Below, one piece after another: positions 1 through 4,488 of a stretch of DNA of 6,095 nt (position 1 is the stretch's first letter; the number at the start of each line of letters is the position of its first letter). This DNA comes from Pseudomonadota bacterium (GTDB lineage: Bacteria > Myxococcota > UBA9042 > PHBI01): the NCBI GenBank assembly GCA_005772945.1, contig SXIE01000092.1, positions 1 through 6,095 of the forward strand. The letters are read 5' to 3'. The position numbers were made by a program, and so were the translations under genes. Below the pieces are notes generated by a model. The model had not been told where the DNA came from. It was given only the letters and a program-made list of their open reading frames with translations, and made no database searches.

Positions 1-46
1 CGACCAGCTGCGCTTCGAGCTCTGCGATCCGTTTCTCCGCGTCCAC
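1..46 (-). CDS. Possible 5' end of a coiled-coil protein gene, cut by the window edge
   Basis: Read leftward from a GTG at 46-44, the frame gives about 15 residues, M/V-DAEKRIAELEAQLV, and stays open to the edge. The heptad-like Lys/Glu/Leu/Ala composition is typical of a bacterial coiled coil. The same frame has a TGA at 73-71, so the start must lie between 70 and 44; GTG at 46 is the only good start codon there, but no clear ribosome-binding site precedes it. The product is not recognisable from so little. If real, this gene diverges from the plus-strand genes that follow. It could also be a chance open frame in GC-rich DNA, hence the low confidence. Confidence 0.25.
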   Translation of the reverse strand, partial: MDAEKRIAELEAQLV

Positions 47-99
47 GCGCGACCGTACAGCACGGCGCGATCACGCTGTCGATCCCCCTGCTTGCAAGT

Positions 100-112
100 G
101 ATCGAAACGATC
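100..112. repeat. Perfect 5-bp inverted repeat with 3-base loop
   Basis: GATCG-AAA-CGATC is a perfect small hairpin or dyad in the stretch between the possible leftward gene and the coding-looking fragment at 132. It is followed by CAGCTTTT, so it could act as a weak terminator in the plus direction or as an operator. The stem is short, so the functional reading is weak. An 8-bp palindrome, CTTGCAAG, lies beside it at 91-98. I see nothing else of note in bases 47-131. Confidence 0.25.
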
Positions 113-131
113 CAGCTTTTCGGGGGCCTGA

Positions 132-290
132 ACGGATACGATCGGCGGGCTGCTCGGCGGGTCCAAGCAGTACATCGGGCGCCTCATCAAGGAGTCGACC
201 GAGAAGCTGAGAAAGTGCCTCGACGCCAAGGACGGCGCGGTCGCGCGGGATGCGCGCCAGCTCGAGGAAACAAGGGGACGGGCCTCGTGA
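132..290 (+). pseudogene. Coding-like C-terminal fragment without a start codon, possibly frameshifted
   Basis: This frame reads 52 residues containing GGLLGGSKQYIGRLIKES and then a charged helical tail (STEKLRKCLDAKDGAVARDA), ending at TGA 288-290. Third positions are overwhelmingly G or C and the amino-acid mix is protein-like, unlike the Arg-rich translations of the other frames. A TGA at 129-131 closes the frame upstream, and there is no ATG, GTG or TTG inside the first part. The neighbouring frame is open before this point and has TTG 92 and GTG 98 as possible starts. Removing one base near 135-142 would join them into a protein of about 63 residues with a glycine-rich middle. Its stop overlaps the next gene's GTG (GTGA, 287-290), the same arrangement as at every other same-strand junction here. 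It is a broken gene, a sequencing error, or chance; the function is not recognisable. Confidence 0.4.
272..278 (+). promoter_or_regulatory. Ribosome-binding site deciding the GTG 287 start
   Basis: AAGGGGA ends 8 bases before GTG 287-289. It supports that GTG over the TTG at 92 in the same frame, since the family's first beta strand and CxxC loop begin immediately after it. Confidence 0.55.
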
Positions 291-640
291 CGCTCTATCA
301 TTACAAGGGCTGTGGCACTTGCAAGAAGGCGCGGGCCTGGCTCGCCACGCGCGGGGTCGAGGTCGCGCTCGTCGATCTCGTGGAGACGCCGCCGTCGCGG
401 AAGGTGCTCGAAGGGCTGTGGAAGCGCTCGGGTGCGCCGCTTCGAAAGTTCTTCAATGTGTCGGGCGAGTCGTATCGGGCGGGTGGCTTCAAGGATCGCG
501 TCGGTGCCATGAGCGACGCCGAGATGCTCGCCGCGCTGGCGGCGGACGGGAAGCTGGTGAAGCGGCCGCTGCTGGATCTGGGCGCGCGGGTGCTCGTGGG
601 CTTCGACGCGACGGCGTGGGAAGCGGCGGCGTTCGCGTAG
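287..640 (+). CDS. ArsC/Spx-family thioredoxin-fold protein (arsenate-reductase-like, YffB type)
   Basis: The 117-residue product has the length and layout of the ArsC/Spx/YffB family. An N-terminal strand MTLYHYKG leads into the redox loop C9-G-T-C12-K-K-A, followed by a helix (RAWLATRG) and a second strand (VEVALVDL). The FFNVSGESYR segment (55-64) matches the family's conserved middle. KRPLL (92-96) carries the Arg-Pro pair with the expected cis-proline, and the C-terminal strand VLVGFD (102-107) closes the fold. True ArsC enzymes reduce arsenate with glutathione or glutaredoxin; many family members instead act as thiol oxidoreductases or, in Firmicutes, as Spx regulators. The CxxC pair suggests redox activity, but the substrate cannot be read from sequence and no ars genes are nearby. 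It is a cytoplasmic protein with no signal peptide. The frame stays open upstream to 92, but that extension is Arg-rich and unlike the family. The gene ends 2 bases from the stop of the converging peptidase gene. Confidence 0.88.
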   Translation: MTLYHYKGCGTCKKARAWLATRGVEVALVDLVETPPSRKVLEGLWKRSGAPLRKFFNVSGESYRAGGFKDRVGAMSDAEMLAALAADGKLVKRPLLDLGARVLVGFDATAWEAAAFA

Positions 641-642
641 GG

Positions 643-1953
643 TCAGGTTGGGCCGGTCGAATCCTCGAGGTTCGTCATCCAATCGACGACCTCGAGTGAC
701 GCGACGCGCGGCCAGCCCGAGAGCTCCGGCACCAGCGTCTTGGCGGTTCCGACGATGACGACGGTCAGGTCATCGGGGCGCAGGTGGTGCTTGACGGAGG
801 CGATGACGGCCTCGGGGGAGGTCGCCGCGAGGCGCGCGACGGTGTTGTCGATCCAGCCCTCGTCGTGGCCCAGGAGGCGCGCCGAGGCGAGCTCCGAGAG
901 GCGGCGCGGCGCCGTGTCGATCGAGAACACGTGGCCGTTCTGGAGGTTCGCCTGGGCGGCGACGATCTCGTCTGCCGTTGGACCCTCGGACGCGAACGCG
1001 TGCAGCATCGCGTCGGTCACTTCCAGCGCCGGGCGGCAGTCCTTGTCCGCCGGGTAGAATCGGATCGTGAAGGTGCCGAGGCGCTGGTCGCTCTGGAGTG
1101 CGCTGTAGGCGCCGTAGGACCAGCCGCGGCGCTCGCGGATCTCGCGCGTGAGGCGCGAGGCGAAGGTGCCGCCGAACACGGTCTGGCCGATATGCAGAGC
1201 CGTCCAATCGGGGTGGTGCGAGGGCAGGGCCAGGTGCCCGATGAAGACCTGCGTCTGCGTGCGGTCGGGTTTGTCGACGATGACGACGCGGTAGCCCGCC
1301 CCTGGGGTTGGCGCCGCGATCGGGGAGAGGGCCGGGATCGCACCCGCGCGCGGCGCGACGAGTAGCGCGTCCCAGCGCGCGAGATCGGCGTCGGTGACGT
1401 CGCCGGCGGCGCCAAGGAGCGCGTCGTCGGATCGCAATTGATTTGCGTGGAACGCGACCAGATCGTCGCGCGTGATCGCAGCGAGCGTCGCTTCGGTACC
1501 GCGCCCGGGCCTTCCGTAGGCATGGCGGCCGTAGAGCGCGCGCGCGAAGAAACGCTGGCCGAGCGCCTCGTCGTCGTCGCGGACCTCGGCGAGCTCTGCC
1601 AAGGTCTCGCGTTTCAACTTCTCGAGTTCGTCGACCGGAAAGGTCGGATGGCAGAGCACGTCGGCGAGGATCGCCTCGAGCTCGTGGAAGTTCCGGCTGA
1701 GGCCGTCCGCCCACAGCGTGACGTTGTCGCGACCGGCCGAGATGTCGACGGCGGCGCCGAGCGTGTCGATGTCGTCGGCGATGGTCGCGCGCGTGCGCCC
1801 GGCCGCCCCGCGCGTGAGCATGCGCGCCGTGAGCTGCGCGAGACCGGCCTTCCCTCGTGGATCGGCGAGCGTGCCGCGGCGCGTACACAGGCAGACCGCG
1901 CGAAAGGGGCGCGCGCGATCGACGACCACGATCGGCTTGGGTCGTTCGCTCAC
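643..1953 (-). CDS. M16-family peptidase homologue lacking the zinc site (non-catalytic subunit)
   Basis: The 436-residue product has the two-lobed M16 (pitrilysin / mitochondrial-processing-peptidase) architecture. In the N-terminal lobe the family's GLAHxxEH region appears as G37-L-A-Q40-L-T-A43-R44-M, so both zinc histidines and the catalytic glutamate are replaced and the protein should not bind zinc or cleave. The C-terminal lobe keeps the GGTFASRL segment (261-268) and R276-G-W-S-Y280, the Arg/Tyr motif that binds substrate backbone in active M16 enzymes. Such inactive subunits pair with an active partner, as in mitochondrial processing peptidase and known bacterial two-subunit M16 enzymes. 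The partner is the gene just upstream, whose TGA overlaps this gene's start by 4 bases (GTGA, 1950-1953). No signal peptide or membrane segment is visible, so a cytoplasmic location is likely. The start is GTG, supported by a GGGAG 7 bases upstream. Confidence 0.92.
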   Translation of the reverse strand: MSERPKPIVVVDRARPFRAVCLCTRRGTLADPRGKAGLAQLTARMLTRGAAGRTRATIADDIDTLGAAVDISAGRDNVTLWADGLSRNFHELEAILADVLCHPTFPVDELEKLKRETLAELAEVRDDDEALGQRFFARALYGRHAYGRPGRGTEATLAAITRDDLVAFHANQLRSDDALLGAAGDVTDADLARWDALLVAPRAGAIPALSPIAAPTPGAGYRVVIVDKPDRTQTQVFIGHLALPSHHPDWTALHIGQTVFGGTFASRLTREIRERRGWSYGAYSALQSDQRLGTFTIRFYPADKDCRPALEVTDAMLHAFASEGPTADEIVAAQANLQNGHVFSIDTAPRRLSELASARLLGHDEGWIDNTVARLAATSPEAVIASVKHHLRPDDLTVVIVGTAKTLVPELSGWPRVASLEVVDWMTNLEDSTGPT

Positions 1954-3368
1954 GTCGCTTCTCCCGATTCGCCCTCGGGCGCGTCGTCCTCGCTCTCGTC
2001 GCCCTCGCCGTCCTCGTCAGGCGCCGGTGCGGCCGGCAGCGCCCAGGCGATCGTCTGTCGCTCGGGCGTCATGATGGTGCGCGCCACGCGCAGGATGTCG
2101 TCCGCGGTGGTCTCGCGAAGCAGCGCTTGCTCTTCGAAGACCTCGTTCCAGCGTCCGGTCGCAACCAGCGCATGCCCCAATTGGCGCGCACGTGTTCCGG
2201 CGTCGGCCTGCCCTTTCAAGAACCCGGCCTCGAGCCCATTCTGCGCCTTCATCAGCTCGCGCGGCGTGAGAGGCCCGGCCAGAAACGCGGCGAGCGCCTC
2301 GTGCAGGACGGCCTCGGCGCGCGCCGGATCCACGCCGGGGCGCAGCGCCATCGAGACCTCGAACAGCCCCGCGTCATGACAGCTCGCGACCCAGCTCGAC
2401 ACGTCCAGCGCGAGCTCGTGCTCCTCGACGAGCGCGCGATGCAGGCGCGACGACTCGCCGTCGCTCAGGATCGACGCCGCCAGCTCGAGCGCCGCGTGGT
2501 CCGGCGTCCCCGCCGGCACCGCCGGCCAGGCGACGACCATGCGCGCCGTCGCCAGCGGCAACGTCAGCTCGAGGCGCCGCGGTCCGCCCTCCGTCGGCGG
2601 CAGCGGGCGCGCCGCCTCCGCCGGAATTGCTTGGTGTGCAAACGATCCGTAATGCGCCTGGACGCGCGCCAAGACGTCGGCGGTCGCCACGTCGCCGACC
2701 ACGACCAGCGTCACGTTGTTCGGCGCATAGTACGTGCGATAGAAGTCGAGGCAGTCGGCGAGCGTGATGGCGCGGATGTCTTCCATCCAACCGATCGTCG
2801 GGACGCCATAGGGATGGTCGCCGAACGCCGTTCGGTAGATCGCCTCGTACAGCTTGCCGTCGGGATCGTTGTCGACGCGCATCAGGCGCTCGTTGACGAC
2901 GACCTCGCGTTCGCGTTCGAGCATGTCCGCGGCCAGCGCCAAGTTCACGATGCGGTCGGCCTCGAGCTCGCACACGAAGTCGAGCTCCCAGCGCGGCAGC
3001 TTCGCCCGGTAGTACGTCCAGTCGACCCAGGTCGCCGCGTTGTTCTGGCCGCCGCGCGCCTCCATCAGGCGATCGTAGGTGCCCTCGGGGCGCGAAACAG
3101 TCGCCTTGAACATGAGGTGCTCGAACAGATGCGCCATCCCCGAGCGGCCGACCGGATCGTGTCGGGAGCCGACCTTGACCCAGCTCTGGAACGCGAAGAC
3201 GGGCGCCGTTGCGTCCTCCCAGACCAGCACTTGGAGGCCGTTGCCGAGCCGGAAGTGCTCGACGCGAAAGCCATTTCCGACGTGTGCCCCGACGGGGTCA
3301 ATGCGCGCGCTCGCGGCCGCGCCCACGTTGAGACGGGCGATCGCATCGCCATGGATGGTGGGCGTCAT
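1950..3368 (-). CDS. M16-family zinc metallopeptidase (catalytic subunit)
   Basis: The 472-residue product is an M16B-type peptidase. H80-L-F-E83-H84 is the inverted zinc motif, and E160 in VVVNE lies 76 residues after H84, the spacing expected for the third zinc ligand. Other family landmarks are the N-terminal strand LGNGLQVLV (41-49), the glycine-asparagine loop GGQNNAAT (106-113), YAPNNVTLVVVGD (214-226) and the C-terminal lobe with SILSDGESSRL (299-309). Where self-sufficient M16 enzymes have an Arg/Tyr pair, this one reads E318-L-A-L321, so the tyrosine is missing; the following gene supplies it. An acidic tail (451-472, mostly Asp, Glu and Gly) is unusual. There is no signal peptide, so it is probably cytoplasmic. 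The ATG start overlaps the TGA of the upstream ATPase (ATGA, 3365-3368), indicating coupling. The open frame continues upstream to 4469, but that part only shadows the ATPase gene in another frame. Confidence 0.94.
   Translation of the reverse strand: MTPTIHGDAIARLNVGAAASARIDPVGAHVGNGFRVEHFRLGNGLQVLVWEDATAPVFAFQSWVKVGSRHDPVGRSGMAHLFEHLMFKATVSRPEGTYDRLMEARGGQNNAATWVDWTYYRAKLPRWELDFVCELEADRIVNLALAADMLEREREVVVNERLMRVDNDPDGKLYEAIYRTAFGDHPYGVPTIGWMEDIRAITLADCLDFYRTYYAPNNVTLVVVGDVATADVLARVQAHYGSFAHQAIPAEAARPLPPTEGGPRRLELTLPLATARMVVAWPAVPAGTPDHAALELAASILSDGESSRLHRALVEEHELALDVSSWVASCHDAGLFEVSMALRPGVDPARAEAVLHEALAAFLAGPLTPRELMKAQNGLEAGFLKGQADAGTRARQLGHALVATGRWNEVFEEQALLRETTADDILRVARTIMTPERQTIAWALPAAPAPDEDGEGDESEDDAPEGESGEAT
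1961..1965 (-). promoter_or_regulatory. Ribosome-binding site for the inactive M16 subunit
   Basis: On the minus strand GGGAG lies 7 bases before GTG 1953-1951, inside the 3' end of the preceding peptidase gene. It fixes the GTG start and fits translation by coupling or re-initiation. Confidence 0.5.
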
Positions 3369-4336
3369 GCTGCGCGCACTTTCTCGAGCTGCGCGATGAG
3401 GCATGCGCTCAGCGTCTCGATCGCCTGGCGATCGAACGTCTCGGTGAACAGATACGGCAGCTCGAGCATCGGCCAATGCAGGTTCTGGCGCAGCTCGGCG
3501 ACGTGCGTGCTCTGAAACGCGCGCCGCTCGATCATCGCCTCGAGGCAGCGCACCCCGGCCCGCGCCCGGCGCGCATCCGGCGGCAGCATCTGCGCGAGCG
3601 GGCCCAGGATTTGGCGCTCGCCATCGGTCACGAACTCGGGCCAGATCCCATTCACGATGAGCCATCCTTTCGGGATCCCGAGCACATCGTTGACCTGCCC
3701 CGCGAGCTCGAACGTCTCGCGTACCGGCATCTCCTCGGGCAGCGTCACGAGGTTCAAGAGCGTGCGCTTCTTGTCGAGGAGCAGCGCGCGCATCTGGCCG
3801 ACCTCGTCCGCCATCGGCCCTTCGCCCGCGACCTTCATGATGGTGTCCGGCAGCCGCAAGAGCGTCACGCCGTGCCCGGTCGCGGGCGCGTCGACGATGA
3901 TGAGATCCCAGGCCGGGTCGCCGTTGCGCTTGCGCTCGCGCTCCATGTTGAAGGCCTTGCCGAGCAGGAACAACTCGTTCATGCCGGGCACGACCTTGAT
4001 GAGCCGCTTCATCGCCTCGTTCTCGAAGACCAGGCGGTAGACGCGCTCGAAGCGCAGCTTCATGAGGCCGTATTCGTGCAGCGCCGGCTCGGGCAAGATG
4101 TTGATACTGTACAGGTTTTCGGCGAGTTCCTGGTATTGGTAGCCGCCCGGTTTCTTGCCGAAAAAGATCGGCGCCTTCTCGCGCGTGTTCAGCTCGGCGA
4201 TGATCGTGCGTCGACCTTGCTTGGCCGCCGCGAGGCCGAGCGCCGCACACACCACGCTCTTCCCCACGCCGCCCTTGCCGGCGATGATGACGAAGCGCTT
4301 GTCGAAGATGGTGGGCAGCACGGGCGTCATCGTCAC
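3365..4336 (-). CDS. ArsA/Get3-family P-loop ATPase
   Basis: The 323-residue product carries the deviant Walker A G20-KGGVGKS27 with the signature lysine K21, which reaches across the dimer in this class (SIMIBI NTPases: ArsA, Get3, MinD, NifH). Switch II reads VDAPATGH (148-155), close to the DTAPTGH signature of ArsA/Get3. VTLPEEMPVRETFEL (197-211) and the adenine-binding-type LIVNG (226-230) also match. In the switch I region, where ArsA/Get3 have the STDPA-type motif with a catalytic aspartate, this protein reads AELNTREK (47-54), a real departure. There is one ATPase domain rather than ArsA's two, no Get3 CxxC zinc pair, and no membrane segment. Related single-domain proteins are often annotated as anion-transporting ATPases, but no arsB, arsR or tail-anchored protein gene is visible, so arsenite transport is unsupported. 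The start is GTG 4336, with an ATG two codons later; both have only a weak AGG upstream. It is the first gene of the operon with the M16 pair. Confidence 0.9.
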   Translation of the reverse strand: MTMTPVLPTIFDKRFVIIAGKGGVGKSVVCAALGLAAAKQGRRTIIAELNTREKAPIFFGKKPGGYQYQELAENLYSINILPEPALHEYGLMKLRFERVYRLVFENEAMKRLIKVVPGMNELFLLGKAFNMERERKRNGDPAWDLIIVDAPATGHGVTLLRLPDTIMKVAGEGPMADEVGQMRALLLDKKRTLLNLVTLPEEMPVRETFELAGQVNDVLGIPKGWLIVNGIWPEFVTDGERQILGPLAQMLPPDARRARAGVRCLEAMIERRAFQSTHVAELRQNLHWPMLELPYLFTETFDRQAIETLSACLIAQLEKVRAA

Positions 4337-4399
4337 GGGCGTCGGACCTGCAGCGCGGCTCAGTCGCCATGAGTGGGCGCCCGAGCGGACCTTCAGGCG

Positions 4400-4428
4400 A
4401 CCGTAGTTGGAAACGCGCGGAACGACAA
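4400..4428 (-). promoter_or_regulatory. Candidate sigma-70-type promoter for the ATPase-M16 operon
   Basis: On the minus strand TTGTCG (4428-4423) and TACGGT (4405-4400) are separated by 17 bases. The -35 matches 4 of 6 consensus bases and the -10 matches 3 of 6, including the important A at position 2 and T at position 6. Transcription would begin near 4393, leaving a leader of roughly 57 bases before GTG 4336. It is the best match I found by eye in the divergent region, but weak matches are common by chance. Confidence 0.3.
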
Positions 4429-4438
4429 GGGCCCTGTC
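4424..4438. repeat. Imperfect dyad in the divergent intergenic region
   Basis: GACA-A-GGGCCC-TGTC is a dyad with one unpaired A; its core AGGGCCCT is a perfect 8-bp palindrome. It overlaps the candidate -35 of the leftward operon and lies between the two divergent genes, a plausible operator position. No regulator gene is present to pair it with. Confidence 0.25.
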
Positions 4439-4453
4439 CGCGCTCCGAACACC

Positions 4454-4482
4454 TTGAAATGGCGGGCACCCTGCGCTATCGG
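4454..4482 (+). promoter_or_regulatory. Candidate promoter for the lipoprotein gene, possibly giving a leaderless mRNA
   Basis: TTGAAA (4454-4459) and TATCGG (4477-4482) are 17 bases apart. The -35 matches 5 of 6 consensus bases, the -10 only 3 of 6. The -10 ends 6 bases before ATG 4489, so the transcript would begin at or next to the start codon. That agrees with the absence of any ribosome-binding site before 4489. The weak -10 makes this tentative. Confidence 0.25.
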
Positions 4483-4488
4483 CCCCGC

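Noticed and set aside
92..286. N-terminal extension of the ArsC-like protein from TTG 92
   Set aside because: The extra 65 residues are Arg-rich and unlike the family, and a good ribosome-binding site precedes GTG 287.
71..682. Minus-strand open frame of 203 codons across the ArsC-like gene
   Set aside because: Lies opposite a clear family member and shows only Arg/Pro/His-rich composition.
770..1888. Minus-strand open frame of 372 codons in another frame of the inactive M16 gene
   Set aside because: Almost pure Arg/Ala/Pro/Gly; an out-of-frame shadow of the real gene.
1857..3515. Plus-strand open frame of 552 codons antisense to the M16 genes
   Set aside because: Arg-rich translation without domains, antisense to well-supported peptidase genes; a typical shadow in GC-rich DNA.
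3365..4336. Arsenite-efflux operon (ArsA next to an ArsC-like gene)
   Set aside because: The ArsC-like gene is on the opposite strand beyond two peptidase genes, and no arsB or arsR is present; the two names alone do not make an ars operon.
3476..4372. Plus-strand open frame of 298 codons antisense to the ATPase
   Set aside because: His/Arg/Leu-rich antisense translation with no recognisable motif, opposite an unmistakable P-loop ATPase.
3369..4469. N-terminal extension of the M16 catalytic subunit by 367 residues
   Set aside because: The frame is open but overlaps the ATPase gene, is Arg/Ala-rich with no family features, and the ATGA start at 3368 gives a normal M16 length.
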